The notes: generated from the letters alone by a model not told the origin. DNA of 64,000 bases from Lophius americanus (GCA_037951165.1 JBBDHG010000061.1:2838501-2902500), one strand, 5' to 3'. Positions 35,201-52,388 are shown, counted from the first letter of the stretch. Made by a program: numbers and translations.

Positions 35201-38200
35201 AGATAGATAGATTTTTTTTTTTTTCAACATAGGACATTTTAAGGCGGGTTGGCTCATTTTTTGTTATATTCTAGAATTTATCTATGAGTGTGTACAATTT
35301 GATGTGGATCCAAAATAAAAAAGGGAATCCACCAGATCTTAATATTGGCCGTTATAAATCCTGTAATATTGGATGATGTTTATTGCGCTATGGGCTTGAT
35401 TTTGTTTATCGCCAGATTGAATTAAAGGCCTGTTAAACCTTGGTGGAAGAATGTGCTCGACTGATTACCATTCTAGTTAAGTAGGGTATAATTAGGGCGT
35501 GGCTCTGACAATTTCACAGTCGGAGTTGATTGTGATTCTTGTTTGTCCGTTTGGATTTAGAATCAATCTCACTCCAACGTTTCTAGTTTTGTTTTATGAA
35601 ACAGGTGGAAAAGGATGCACCATGATCAGTTTCTTGCCTGAGTACATTGTGTACTGAATCATTCTCTGATGGCTTCAATCCAATGAAAAACATTAAAAAC
35701 ACCAGTCTCCTTCATCAATTCTGATAGCTGATCCTCTTCTTTAGCATTTGTCTCTGGGTGATGTGAAGTGGGTTAAAACTATATACCTCATATTTGCTAA
35801 TTGGTAGTTATTTACTAAAGTAAATTTAGAAATGCTGGTGCCCCCTATCTTTTATTGAAGATGAATGGCAGGATAATTCTGTGTGCTGTCACAGCTGTGA
35901 TCTGCCTTTCGTCAGCATAACATTATGAACCTAGTTACAAGAAATATCTTCCAATTTTGTGCAGATCTTGTGAATTGCAGAAGAAATTAAATGAGGTTAT
36001 AATGTGAGTGATTAAAAGCCAAATAATTGATGATGAAATGATCTCCTTCATCACAAAGTAACCTCTGCACACTGACTAGAGTTAATCGGCAATAGTGTGT
36101 GATAATAGCATCGGGATGTTGCCTTTTCACTTCATATCAAAATAGCATTTTCGCTGATATGGAAAATTATTCTTCAAGTAGACAATTCGGTATTGGTATC
36201 ATTCAGCAATTGTAAGAAACAACAAAAAAAACATTCCTTTGTTTATGGGGGTATATATTGATGGGCAGACAATGCCACAGTTACCTGTTCAAAGAGAAAA
36301 TGTAGATTGTTGGTTAAATGCTTTGTATTATTATCACATATAATCTAGTATGAAAGATTCCCATGGTTTAGTTTGTCACGTCTGTGTTGGGACTTGCAGC
36401 AGGTGGTCATTATTGGGTGTACTGTACCAACTGCAGCTTTATTTGTTTGAATTTGATCTTTCCAAACAAATCCTCCTGGAGAATAGGACACTAAAAAATC
36501 TTGGACGAAAAACTGTTGTGAAAGAAAGTTCTGACATTCAATGGCCCTGACTATTACTTTGCTTTTTGTTATTACTAATCCTAATTTGCAATAATTGGGC
36601 CGAGATCTTTACTTTAACCAGTAACAGAATGATTCAGAGCAGACGGTGTGCAGATCACCAGTAATGACAGACGTCACTTCTCTACACCTACCTGCTTAAG
36701 GCTATAGTGTTAATTACAGAGATTATTCTTCTGTAGGTGTTTGACCTCGTTTGAATGTTTAATATCTGCACACACAGTTGTTCATAAAGAAATAAGTTGC
36801 TGATATTTGTTTCTGAGATTAATATACTCTGTTCATATGTTTAAAAAAATGGAATAAAATTGGTTAATGACAACTGCAGCTAAAACCTGTTCCGGGCTGA
36901 TCGTATGACAGAGGCATGTTACATGTGACCTTCAGGGTCATTTTTTATCCCATGTGGAGCATAAAATATATTTTATCAGAAACATTTTCACGTGTCATTG
37001 GTATTTCTTTAAAAAGGTTTTGTTGTAATGAATAGACTACCTGTTGGGTAACTTCCTTTTGTGTCTTTTCCTTAAAGTGATTTTGCAATGTTTTTTCACC
37101 ACAAACACAAAAGAAGTGCTTCACAAAAGATAGCTATTTGCTGCGTTGCAGAGTTTTGTCTGGCTAGCAGTTAAGCAAGGCTGTGACACACAAACTCACA
37201 GTTCTCCCTCACATTGAGCCTGTGCCCTTGGTTTGTGCTTTATCAAGTGTAAATACCCTCCTCTATTCACCAGAGAAATCTGTATGCAGTTTATACAGGT
37301 TTTGCAGGTTGTACCCTGCAGACTTGGCTACTTTAATCTAAAGTATTTAGATATTGGCGCAGAGCTGTGTTTGACATTATTTCCAGTGAGAGGTGTGCTC
37401 TGAAAGATTTAATTTCACAGGTTAAAGCTGAGCATGAACTAAGAGGATGTAAAGTTTTTCAATTAACATTTTACCATTCTCACAATGGAATCCAATAATC
37501 ATGAAATTATTGTGAAGCTATTCAAAACCCTCCTACTAATTAAAGCATCTGTTCATGAGTTGATGTGCTTCATATCATTAAATAATATTTATAAATTGTA
37601 GATGTAGTTCATACTTTCTTTAGTTCAATCTTTTGAATTGCATTCAGTGTAGCTGGAGGTCTAAACTAAAGGAGTTGCTGTATTCCATGGGATTAAACTA
37701 AAGCTGATCCAATACTAGCCGCTCCTCTTGTCGAGCAAAGCTATATTCAGTGACGTAACTCACTGAGTGTGACTCGTCATCCGGTGCAGGCAACCAGAAT
37801 GGGAAGTCACAGCTTGTTCCCTGTCGTTGATACATTTTAGAGGTGTGGGGAAATTATTAGTTATAAGCCTTCCGAGTTTTCATTGTGTATACATTTAGCA
37901 GTAGTTGTGATTTTACGGACAACAGCTGGAGGTTTGGAGGGAGCAGATAGGATGATAAAAACACGAAAGCAGGGTTTTCATTAATCCAGGCAAAGACATA
38001 ACTCCATGAGTCCATGTGATACAATGACATAATACAGGGGTAGAGTTGCTGAGGAGAGGGAAAGGAGTCATGCTGCCAGTAATAATGAGGCCTGGCAGCA
38101 GACTATAGGAGCTCAGTTACATAACCGCCTGTTCTCTGTCTTCTGCAGTTCAGATGGGATGGGGAGGGAAGAGGAGGGGTTACATAAATGCTTATTTATG

Positions 38201-39153
38201 GCCGAGTGAAGAAGGAAAGGAGAGGGAATAAAACAATGTGGTTGGGAGCATGTTTATGCATGTTAATTTGTTATTCTGTTGAGTTGAGGTAGACAGTATG
38301 AATTTCAATGATCGGGTTTTGTTGGAATTCTCGCAGACATTCACTTTACGGCATCTGTTCCTGTCTTTTATCACTCAGGAAGCACATCTCCCAGACATTG
38401 TTTGGGTCCTTGAATTGTGTGACTTGCTGTGTCATCTTGTTGTAATTTTATTAGTTTATGCATCCTACCCTCACCGAGCAGCGCTCAGAGCTCAGAATTT
38501 TGTCATGTCGCAGACAATAGAGGGACGGACACTGAGGGCCAGCATTGGCAGACTGGCAGACAGCCAGGTCAACATACCAGGAGGCAATGTGACTGCTATA
38601 GGGTTATGTTTATATTATCAGGCTTAGATGACTCAATTTTGATCTTGTTCCTCTATCTGAACAAAAAATCTTTCTTATTATATTTGAGTCACTTTCATAT
38701 GTGCTCCTACAGCTGTTATATATCCTGAGTTTTCACCGTGCAACATAAATACGAACAGTCTGATCGGGATTCATGTGACTTTTTTCAACGTATGCATCTG
38801 CTTATCTCTGTTTTCATCGGCCAGCATCAACAGTGCGGGGAAACAAAACGGGCGTAGAGAAGACATATATTCACTATAAGTAAAACCATTTTGGTTTAGA
38901 CCATTCGTTTTTTCACAAATGTGAAATCTTGTGTTGTTAGTAAGGTATACGACTTATGCCAAAACATCCATGTGCACAGGTGTGTTGTTAAAAAATAGAG
39001 AGATATTTTCAGATTGGAGTTACTTACAGGTCACCTGTGATGAATGAATGTGAAACATCCAGATAACCAAATCTGATCAGAGCAAAACAAATCTGAACTG
39101 AACAAAGTGGCCTGTAATGTGTACACAGGTTAATATTTCTCTCTCTCATTTAG
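32262..39153 (+). other. Large first intron of aldoc (inferred)
   Basis: Mostly AT-rich unique-looking sequence without protein-like frames. It includes a hAT-like element near 32930-33645 and a possible diverged repeat around 35235-35400 (a stretch with GTGTACAATTTGATGTGGATC, seen in fish repeats). No second gene is visible on either strand. Confidence 0.45.
32930..33645. mobile_element. hAT-like non-autonomous element, tentative
   Basis: The left end CAGTGGTTCTCCAACTTTTT resembles hAT terminal repeats. The right end CCCCTCATTTGAGAAAC is its approximate inverted counterpart. There is no transposase frame inside, so it would be a non-autonomous relic. Target duplications are not clear. Confidence 0.4.
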
Positions 39154-39158
39154 GCACC

Positions 39159-41908
<2,750 letters not shown>

Positions 41909-42608
41909 ATATTCAACGACCTCATTCAAATGTGGTCCACCTGTAGTCTTATAACTGCTCTGCTATTCCCACACTCCCCCATCGATCACGGGCGGGCATC
42001 GTCTACTGTATTTTAGAGTCGTCAGATTCATTAAAATGACATAAGATATGCATACTTAAAGAAATAAGGGAACAGGCTTGTCTTTTTCATTTTAATGATT
42101 CTGTTTTTTTCTTTTTAATCAAAAAAATTAAACTACTATTGAGACATTTTATGACTGATGGGGAAAATGTGATGTCACTTAAACAGTTATTTAGCTCAGA
42201 GACAAGAGCGATAGAAAAATATAATTGTAGATCAAGATATTTAGTCAGTATTTAATTCATTCCTCTTCTTAATTGCACCTTTCAAGCAACTCACAAGCAG
42301 CCCAGATCAGCATATGTTTGTCAGTGTTTGGCTTCTGTCTGAACGTGTTGCCTCATCTTTTTGAACATATTCAAACAGGACTAACAAATTACTGTTGGCA
42401 TAAATTTGCCACTTAAGGTACAAGACGACAAGATTTCTAACTTTCCAACTTACAAAAGTGTGGATCACTTGCTGTATTTGCAGACCCTAGAATAGGGCAT
42501 TAGACCACCAAACTACATCAGGATTCCTTCTAATGATTCCTCTTAACCTTTCTTTTCACTCGCTTCTAATCACCATTTATCTGAGAACCATCTTGTGTGT
42601 CTATTCTG

Positions 42609-42614
42609 AATAAA
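42609..42614 (+). terminator. aldoc: Polyadenylation signal of aldoc
   Basis: AATAAA about 700 bases after the stop codon, followed by a GT-rich segment (TTCTGTTGTGTGACG). No earlier AATAAA stands out, so the 3' untranslated region is probably about 0.7 kb. Confidence 0.6.
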
Positions 42615-42629
42615 AGATTAGCTTTAAAG

Positions 42630-44700
42630 CAATTAATGTATTCTGTTGTGTGACGCTGTGGATATTACGTGACGCTTGTGTGACAGCCTTCACCTGATTT
42701 CCCCAGCACACCCCGCTGGAAGATGAGATGGTTTCAATGAGCGTACCCATAATGTGGGCCAGTACGTGGGGTTAGAAGTGGGGGGAAACAATCACTGCTG
42801 TGTTGGAATACTGTGTTGTTTGTGATGTTAATATTGTTGTGGAACACTTGGTGTGTCAAATAGTGGAGAAAAATAAAATAAACTTTAAAAACTATGATAT
42901 ATCTCTGTGTAACATTATTGCTGCTAATCTTATGGTGTCTATCCTAATAATTACTTTTTGGATGCTATTTATATCCGACACTTGTAAAGTCCTTCTACTG
43001 AATTCTTGCACCATAGTCTACAGTGTTATAAGTGTAGCGTTTTACACACATTACACACAAAATTATATTTACGACTAGTGTTGCAGTATATCCGTGAATA
43101 CTTGCTAGTAATTAAGCATACTTTGATAAGGTTATTGGTGCTTGAAAAATTATCCATTCCTTCCTGGAAAGTGTTGTAAAATATAGTTACAAATGTCAAG
43201 GACCTCTTTTTCATTTATTTCATGTGATCTCATTTTCATTTGTTTCATAAAATTATAGGATTGGAATCTACTAATCACACCCAAATATATTCTCAGATCA
43301 TTTTATGGGGTAATACAGGAAGCTGTCTTGTAGTTAAGTTAACCCATAGACCAGAAAGTCACCAGTGCTATCCTGAGATGAGCTTAACTCCAAACTGCTA
43401 TAGTAAAGCTGCTCAGTTTTAATGGCGTTCCCTTTAGTTGAATTGGAAAGCTTCCAGTTGAGGTTGTGTATCTACCTTCTGAGAAACACGTCATTGTTTT
43501 TAAAAAACCTCTCTGGATAGATAAAATTTCAACAATTCAAAAGGGAATCCATTTCAGAGGATGTACATTCAAATTTAGGTGTGTACTATAATGGATCTAT
43601 ATTTTGAATTATAAAGTTATTTATCTGCCAGTCTATTAATTTCTACATGTAAATACATATGAACCAATAAAAAGAGATAATTGTACTTTTGCTACAGTTG
43701 TGAAATAACCAATCATGTCTGCGAAAGGATTTTTCAAACTGTAAATTGTGATATGCTTGTAATATATGAGGTCATTTCATATGTACACAAACATATTATG
43801 TATAGTAACAATAATAATACATTTTATTTATAACATAATGTGGACCGAAAGATAATCATCACTAAGTATGAAAAATATACCCAATCTTCTCAGAAAGACA
43901 TGCAGGATTTGTTAATTTCTTTTTTCTTCTTGTATGCAGGATTTCTTTATTTCTTATTGATTCATTTATTCCTTCATGCAGTTCCCTAAATTATTCTGAA
44001 GAAAGATAACTTGGGCTTTTACTTAAATTTTATGCGGGCTGCTAAAACTCTAACATTATTTATAGAGTCTTTAAGTGTTCTGGCACTCGTAAAATATTTG
44101 ACTACATACAAAAATACAAAAATAAATATTTAATTAACATTCACATTTAATGGAAGGAGCAACAAAGTTCACCAACAAATCCAGTAAAGCACTATTCTTT
44201 GTTAGTGGAAAATAAAGCTTAATTTTTTTTTCTCTTATTTTGCACCTACTATGTGAAATCAACAACATATAAGAGGCACAAAAATAATCCACATTGTAAA
44301 AACTCATAACTCATTAAATAAAAAAATATATTAAGCGTAATTATGATCTTCCAGCAAAATACTTTACCTTTACAATGTCAGAATAACTATTTTTGAATTC
44401 AGTTCAATCAGTTCTCTATAGAGGATGACGCAATCAGAGCTTAATCTCCAAAAAGGAAGTAAAAGAAGAAGATAAAGGAAGAAATGAATAAAGATTTTTT
44501 TTATTTTTAAAAGAGAAAAAATGAAGTAGAAGAAGAAACATGTGATGCACTGCGTCGTCTTTATTATTACTACTATTGCGACGCCGCGATCCGTTGTACT
44601 CTATCGTGGATTGGTTCACTGTGTTGGTCAAGCCTTCGTTGTAACCAATGAACACCTACCATATTTAAACCTGCCCATCAATCGCAAGGAGAACTAGCTA
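42630..44700. other. Spacer between aldoc and pigs
   Basis: AT-rich. No gene, SINE or transposon recognised. The short frames lack protein-like patterns. CpG content rises near 44570-44600, ahead of pigs. Confidence 0.5.
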
Positions 44701-44760
44701 ATTAGAGCCAAACTGCTGTGAGCCATACCTTTACAATAGTAGGATTCGAAATCTACGGAA

Positions 44761-47700
44761 ATGGCTACCACGGAAGTGGGTGAGTGGAATAATATCTCAA
44801 CTATATCTAAATTTTCTTTACATAAAAAGACGGCATTAACACCTTTTTACGTCGATTTGTTAAGGGTATTATTTAACATATACAAAAGCCGTAGCAAGCT
44901 GAGCACGACGCCACACATTCTTTAATACACTAACGGAGGCTAACAGTTAGCTGATCGCGCCTGCGCTTGAAACAAGGAAGCGTACCCTATCACGGCAGAC
45001 AGTGCAAATATACCCGGTGTCTTTTTTGTCACCTCATGTATTTATTGTCATTATTTATGTTTTTTTCGCAGAAGTATCTACAACATTTGGATTCCCATTA
45101 GTACAGTGAAAAATAGTCCTTCTCCATACATTGTATTTATCTACAACTAGCTCTTGGAAACTATTCACAATGAATGTTGTTACTCTTTGATTATATTTGT
45201 TTGCATCTTGATACTTACAACACGTTTTTTTTTTTATATCCATAATTTAGCATCCAACACTTTTCTTTTTAAACAGAGCCAATTCATTTAAACGTTGTTT
45301 AGTCCTTTGTAAACAGTAAGGAGTTATGAAGGCCATAAGAGGTTAGGGTTAAAACTCTCTAAATACAATGTGACATAAATATAATTATACATCAATGACA
45401 GCAACCACAGCATAACACGTGACAATCTTTATCCGTCTCTTTGTCTGTCTATGTTTGTCCCCTTGCTTTCTGTGTGCTTCAGAGCGTAGACGGGGCCAGC
45501 TTGCTGCTCTATCTGTAGCAGCAATGGTCATCCTTGTGGGAGTCCCTCTGTGGTGGAAAACAACTGAAACATATCGCGCCTGGTTGCCAGACAGTCAGAT
45601 TCAAGAGTTGGCTAACCTGCAGGTTTGTTCATGATTCTTGATATAAATCACATTTCTGCATCTTGTGGTCCAGTTTATCTTCCGTGTGTAGCACATACTC
45701 TTTTCGTTTTGTAGCTACAGTTGAGTTGTGATGTGGAGGTGGTGTTTGCGAGTGGAACTGTGGCACAGGAACAGCAGAAGAAAGTCCCATTGATGCAGAC
45801 GAAGGATGAGGAACACACAGTCGATGGTGATTAATGAATGCTGTCTTTCATAGTACAAAAGATGAAAAACTTCAAACTAATTTTCACCTCAAATTCTTTT
45901 TTTTCCAGAAAATACACTTTTGAGGTACAGGTATGAGATACGGTACCGCACAGCTACAATCATGGAGGAAGATGCGCTGAACCAACACACTGCTGCTGGT
46001 GACACATTGTTCAATAATTAAATCTAGCTTTCAATCTTCACATGCTAACGTTTTATCTTATTGAGCCAGCAAGTAGTAATTTGTCACTCTCTCTTTTTTC
46101 CTTCCTCTTTAGAGGCAGATCTATCCTTGCACATGCTCAGTGAGAGTCCATGCGGTTCTTTGGTTGTGTATGTGATCCCAGAGATATCTTCTCTGCTGCC
46201 TGAGGTTAAAACCTTTTGTAATGCGTCAATGAATTATGAACTTAGACCTTTTTGAGAGATGTTCTTAGATCCCAGTGAATTGAGCTAGCATTTCCCCTTG
46301 AAAAGATTATATAATCCGTCAAAGTGTCTAACTACTATTTGTCTAAATACAGTATCCTCTGCACAGCTTGCAGAAGTACATCTCTATTTTGTCCTTCTAA
46401 ATAAAGTAAAATGTAACTCGGTGCTTTATTACAACCTGTATATTCATACTTCACAGAATGTTGACGTTTATATCGGTCAGCGACGGACAGCAATGCTGCG
46501 TATAGGCACCTCAATGAGATTGGGCAAGACACTAGAGCAATTCTTGTATCAACTGGAGCCTCAAATCAAGCAGGTTCTGAAGGTGATGTCTTTTAGCCAG
46601 ACTGACATCACTGCTGCCCTCAGTGATAGAGTGCGGCTCAGCCATGGCAACAAAGAGAGCATTGCTGACAGCATGAGAGCCTTTAAATCCAGTCCAGGTT
46701 GGTTATTATTTCACAACAGCTATAGAAGTGTATCAAATCAATTTCCTTTACAGTCCGTATGTATTTCCACTCTGCAAAGCATTTCCTTCTGTTTTCTAAG
46801 TATTCTTATCTTCTCCTTAGGATATGAGATAACTTTCAGTCTGTTGAACCCAGACCCAAAGTCACATCGGCTACACTGGGACATAGAGGGTGCCGTGCAG
46901 ACCTACATCCAACCATTGCTCACAAAGCTGGCCCCTTTGGCTAACTTTAGTATCGACTCTCAGGTACTTTTTGTTCCAAGTGTATAAATGTGCAGAACCT
47001 AAAAAGTGATCACAAGAAGCTAAATAAACATAATTTCCTTCCAGACCTTGTACTACACCATGCTTGGTGTCAACCCCCGCTTCGACAGCAGCCGTAATGC
47101 CTACACACTCAACTCTGATAGCCTTGCTCATGTCATTAACCCTGTGGAAGCTAGATTAGGTAAAAGACAATGCACTCTGAATTATATTATGTACTCTATG
47201 TACAATAAATAGTATTTTGTTTTTGTGAATTTAAATTTAAATTTACATTAATGTCTTTTAAAGTTGCATTTTATTTCCAGGCTCAAATGCAGCATCATCC
47301 AACCCGGTGTTGAATTTTCTTCTGTATGTACCGGATGCTCACCATTCACCGCTTCATATTCATGACCAAAACAAAAAGGAAGTACATTCCAATGCATTTC
47401 ACTCTCCACGATGGGGAGGAATAATGGTAAAGTAACCTAAGCGGAATATTGCAATGCAGTGATTTCATATTCTTAATTTGAAGGGTCCTCATTTAACAGA
47501 AATGTCTTTATCCATGTTTTAAAGGTATATAATGTTAACAGTTTTTATGGACCTGAAGCTGTGTTCCCTCATGCCATCAACATCAACATGGCCAAAGTCA
47601 TGGGTGTATTTCTTGCGCAGCTTCGGTATGTGGATGCTTCCAATACAACAGATGTTTATTTTCCTTTGGACAGAAGATAACTTACCTGCACTATGTTATC

Positions 47701-49665
47701 AGGCTGTTGCTGGGGGTGCAATCCTCCACCCCTCCTCCTGGATTCCTAGTGGCACCGTCCACTAGCACAGGACTAGCTGACTGGGAGCTGGACCGGCTCA
47801 TGTGGAGTCGAACTGTGGAAAATATCGCAACAGCAACCACAACCATCACTTCACTTGCACAGCTGCTGGACCAGATAGGGAACATTGTTATCAATGATAA
47901 CATTGCTGAACAGGTATGATGTAGGCTCATCTGCATTAATAAGTAGGTGTCTGTTTTTTCATATTTTGTGGATATACAGTATAAGTGTGTATGTAACATA
48001 CGTTCATAAGAACTGGACCCCTTAGAAATGCAAGTATACTGATGAAACGGTACTGTAAGATCAAAGCTACCTCTAGGTAAAATTTCATTGAGATTCGTCC
48101 ACAGATGTCTGAGTCATTGGTTGACCAAATGTTATGACTTCACATCGTGAGGTCATTTAATCATCTCTAGGACATGCCAAAACGTACCTCTGGTTAAATT
48201 TGATGTGTTGTCATGAAAATCTCTCCATTAATTCTTCCGAAAGAAACGAACAAAGGAAAAAAATAATAATTGTATAATTACCACCTAAATCATTGACTCT
48301 GGAAGTCTACTCCAATTGATGGCAAAGTAATTTAAAGTGATCAAAGACATATGATTGTGCAGAATTTCCAAATCTGGTATTTTTTCATCAAATAGAGCTT
48401 TTTACATGTTACGGATACATGAGATCCATTGAATGACACCAAATTAATGTTTTCTCAGCTACATATCATTGGCAGGTCTCTACTTCGGTCTATTACCAAA
48501 TAGTGATGTAATACATATTGTTCTCCTACAAGATATATTGTCTTATATTTTAATTTAAATAACCAGACTCGCATAAAAATGTATTCAAGTAGCAAGTAAT
48601 TGAGTGTAGATGTAGCTATCTAACCAACCATAACTTTCTCCCATTTACAAAAAAACTGTTGACTGATTGGCGCAAAGTAAATGCAGGGAAAGTGTAGGGA
48701 CATCATCTTCTTACTATCTACGGTAAGTGGACTACTACTGTACTTGTGCCATCGTAGTCTATTTGACCACTCAAAGCTATTTAGAACTAGAGCCAGCATT
48801 CATCCATCCACACACATATTGATGCTGTAGTGGCAGAGGCTACTATGTAAGGTATCACCTGCTCATTAGGAGCAGTAACTGTTCAGTCAGTCACACACAA
48901 GTGGAACAGAAAATAAGGGTGCAATGTCTTGCTCAAGGGGCTATGACGCCCAAACTCCTGAGCCTGAACCTTATAGTTGAGATTGTTACATGAACATTGT
49001 AATATACACTGAGCTCCATTAATACTAACAAATATTTATACTATAAATATTTATACTACTTGTGGAACATGAAAATAATTATGATTTAACTGTTACAAGA
49101 CACTATTAGCGCAGTTTCCATGTTAATTAGAATGCATGTGAGGACAGATAGAAAGTGGTACTGATTTCTGAGGCAGAACCACTGACATTAATCAACTTCC
49201 CCACAAAACAAGAAATGTGCTAATTTGAACACAATGTCAGGTTGGAGTAATGGAACAAAAATAACTGCAAAATACAATTACTAACATTCTATTTTAAGAA
49301 TCTCTGAAAATAAGTTGTTATGCATCTCTCTCTAGTAAAATTTCAACTGTTCCATGCACCCTCTGATTGTTGTTGCTTGCACTCAGGTGTCCAGCGCCGT
49401 CACGTCGCTACAGCTAGCTGTGGCAGAGCTGGGGGCCGGTAATCTCGGCTTTGCGCTGCAGTACAGCAAGGAGGCTATATCGGCGTCAGAGAAAGCATTC
49501 TTTGACCCCTCGCTTCTCCACCTCCTGTACTTTCCTGATGACCAGAAGTTTGCTATCTATATACCACTCTTCTTGCCCATGTGTGTGCCTATTTTGCTGT
49601 CACTGTTCAAAATCATCTCCGAGGTCAAACAGAGACGCAGAGAAAAGCAAGCCAAGAAAGACTGA
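44761..49665 (+). CDS. pigs: GPI transamidase component PIG-S
   Basis: Coding exons are 44761-44779, 45483-45622, 45715-45826, 45909-45998, 46113-46204, 46457-46697, 46821-46963, 47045-47159, 47281-47426, 47525-47625, 47703-47913 and 49387-49665. All junctions are GT/AG: 562 residues (human 555). PIG-S is a subunit of the ER GPI-transamidase complex, which replaces the C-terminal signal of precursor proteins with a GPI anchor. The architecture is right: an N-terminal membrane helix (residues 13-31, followed by PLWWKTTETYRA), a large luminal domain (GYEITFSLLNPDPKSH, HSPRWGGIMVYN, ENIATATTTITSLAQLL) and a C-terminal helix (525-547, YIPLFLPMCVPILLSL). The tail is basic and lysine-rich, with a lysine at position -3, consistent with ER residence. 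Exon 1 supplies only MATTEV and one base. Confidence 0.96.
47914..49386 (+). other. Last intron of pigs
   Basis: A 1.5-kb intron. The 48000-48250 part contains phrases such as AAATTTCATTGAGATTCGTCC that occur in a common diverged fish repeat. The rest shows nothing recognisable. Confidence 0.4.
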
Positions 49666-49899
49666 GAAACAGAGGTTTTGTTGAATACTTTGTATGATCA
49701 AAAACCTGCTCTGAAATGTCGGTGGCCTGCATGGAGAAACAGGGTGAGGTTTACAAATCGGTCATTCATGATTGCTAATGTTGTCTTTTAATTATATGAT
49801 TGTGGTGAGTTGCTGCTGTGGATGTTTTGACACTACATACTGGAAAGCTTGAATTGTTGCAGGTTTTATATTTGAATTCCACTTTTTACTTAAGTTATT

Positions 49900-49909
49900 A
49901 ATAAATAAA
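49900..49909 (+). terminator. pigs: Polyadenylation signals of pigs
   Basis: Two overlapping AATAAA hexamers (49900-49905 and 49904-49909), 235 bases after the stop codon, followed by a T/GT-rich stretch. Confidence 0.7.
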
Positions 49910-49919
49910 AAATTAACTC

Positions 49920-52080
49920 ATGTATTTGCTCTTTGTTTATTAAGCATATAATTAATAGGTTCTTTTGGCAACACTCCTTGAAGAATGTTTATCGAAGTTG
50001 AGCATTAGAGGTTGATAATAATAATTTAACAAAATACAATTTGTACCAGATTCTTTCTGGTTCACTTTTATTTCCAAATGCAGAATTGTCCATATAAAAA
50101 TTAAACGATCAGTTGAATAAAAAAACAAAATCGGTTTAAAATTAACACGGTAAATCAAATGTATAATTTGTAAAGAAACTTTTCTAGTTTTTTTGGTAAC
50201 AAAATATTTCTTAATAAAGTTCAGAACTGATATCCATTTAATGATGATAAATTTAGAGTAGTTTAAAAAGAGGAATCGTGGACCCTTGGCAGAAACCCCA
50301 GTGCATTTTTGTCAGTGGTAAAACTCTGACAAGAATGTAATGCTAAGAACATAATCATTTATTTAATTTTTTTATATTCAACTCAAATAACAAATTTGAC
50401 TGTTTGCTGTCAAATGATATGATTTATAATTCAGCCCACACGAATTCCAGCAAAGTCTGCATGTCCCTGCAGAATGACTGCACAGATACAAAACGGAGAA
50501 ACAAATGTTCCAAACTCTCAATTTCATCTTCACAAAATACAGCTATTTAAAACAAAATTAAACCTCAGACTTGAGACTTCAAATTCAATGTTTAAATTTC
50601 ACTTAAAATTTTGAAGTTTTTGAAATTTTGAAGTACTGACTTCTTCGACATCCTTCACATACATACATTACTAGGGTAGCATACCTTCAAAAGAATGTTC
50701 ATAATAACTAGTTTGGTACATTTACAGTAACAAAAGTCAATTCCTTTAATGCAGTGCAATCTCAGACCCAGGTGAATATGTAATGCCTCCTTTAACCATT
50801 ACTCTTAGAGTCTGGTGTTCCTTTTATCATTCTATTATAGGTCCTAATGGTAGATTGGAGGTGGAAGTCCTCACAGAACTCACCGTGTTGTAACAAATCT
50901 CCATTACCATTCATAAAATGAGCTAAATCCCAATGGATCGTCATTCCGCTATGTTAACTCCTTTTTATACAAAGTAGAATGCGTTTGTTATGAATTTTAA
51001 AGCTACGTCTGTACATTAATTCCTACTAGACAAAGACCTGCTGATGGAAATCAGGAAGTTAACTGATACTGAGTTATATTAAAAGTCCCTGACATGGTTT
51101 GTAAATAACTGCAATACCTTTCTCAAACCTACCAAAGTAACCATGGAAGATAATATTTCACAAATATTAAGCAAAGGGAACTGTCTAGAAATATTTTGGC
51201 TCGATAAGATTTGGGGATCAGCGTCATACTTGATATCAGTTCATCGAACACACTTTCAAATTCTTGAATACTACATTTCATAAATCTTTCCAAATGAGCT
51301 GATAAAAGTTGGTTGTGCATCTGTCTGTACTTGGATATGTTTGAGGCCATTGTCCTTAACTTAAGCTATCCTTTACTTCTTGACTACTTCCAAAAGTAGT
51401 CCTTGATGCATGAGATAACATTCTTGATTTTATCAAGATTAGTGTTTCTCCTAAAGATTGGTTCTAACTTGGACACGTGAACACTTTCTTTTCTATACAC
51501 CTAAAGTCCCAGCATTTGACCCCATTTAGAATTTTTTAGAATTTGCCATTACGTCCTCTGTCCACATTTTAAAATTCAACAAATTTTTCTCATCTGCCTC
51601 AATCCATTTCGCCAGTGGTTTTATAAAGGTTCCGTGGGCTCCGTGGATGATGATCTACTATTCTCCATCACTTTGTAGTCTTCCTCATTGTTTAATCAGA
51701 ATCAAACTCTGTTCTGATTCATTCGGATTTGCTACAAACTAACTTTGCCAGAGCTTTGAAGCTCTCTCTTTTTCGTATTTAATTCCTTGCACAATTAGTA
51801 AATAAGTAATTATCTAATTTTGAATTTGTTAATGCTCCATTTCCCAAAAATACCTTCATTTTCAATATCCATCATTATTTCTCTGATCTTTTCACAGTAT
51901 TATTTCTTATACAACATATTGGCAATAAATTTGAAATACCCTTTGCTTCTAAATGATCTCCTCCTCGGTTCGAAGATATAACAAACATAAGGATTTGGGA
52001 TTTTGAGCTTTAACGGGGCCATCTTTTTCACTGCCATCACTCGCTAGTAGGCGCTTTTGCCCACTATAGTGGCAGCCGAG
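49920..52080. other. Spacer between pigs and srsf1
   Basis: AT-rich with no recognisable gene. One minus-strand frame at 51129-51350 looks slightly protein-like and is discussed as a finding. Confidence 0.5.
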
Positions 52081-52388
52081 ATGAGAATCATGGGAAATCA
52101 AAGGGAATCATGGGAAAATTTGACGTCAGCAAAACGTTCTATACTCCCATCTTTGTGACATCACGCTGATAACGTCGAAGAAGAAAACCGCGCTCTAGAA
52201 AGGGAAGCTTTGAGTCGCGTGGTAGCGGTTTGTTAATAAACGCTAGCTGAATTGTTTTCACTTTTTTCATTTTAGCTACAATATATTTAACGTTGAATTT
52301 ACGGAAAGTACCTTCTATACAGCCAACTACAACACCGCCTTCTCACTAGAACCTGACCGCGCTAACCAGCTTGCTAACTTCTGCTAAC
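52081..52388 (+). promoter_or_regulatory. srsf1: srsf1 promoter region and 5' untranslated region
   Basis: The 13-mer GAATCATGGGAAA occurs twice (52085-52097 and 52105-52117), followed at once by a perfect cAMP-response element, TGACGTCA (52121-52128). These sit about 260-300 bases before the start codon in a CpG-richer patch. The role is inferred. The transcription start is not visible. Confidence 0.5.

Noticed and set aside
38298..38728. Two overlapping plus-strand frames of about 100 codons in the aldoc intron
   Set aside because: No splice pattern, no protein-like conservation pattern, and they overlap each other in different frames.
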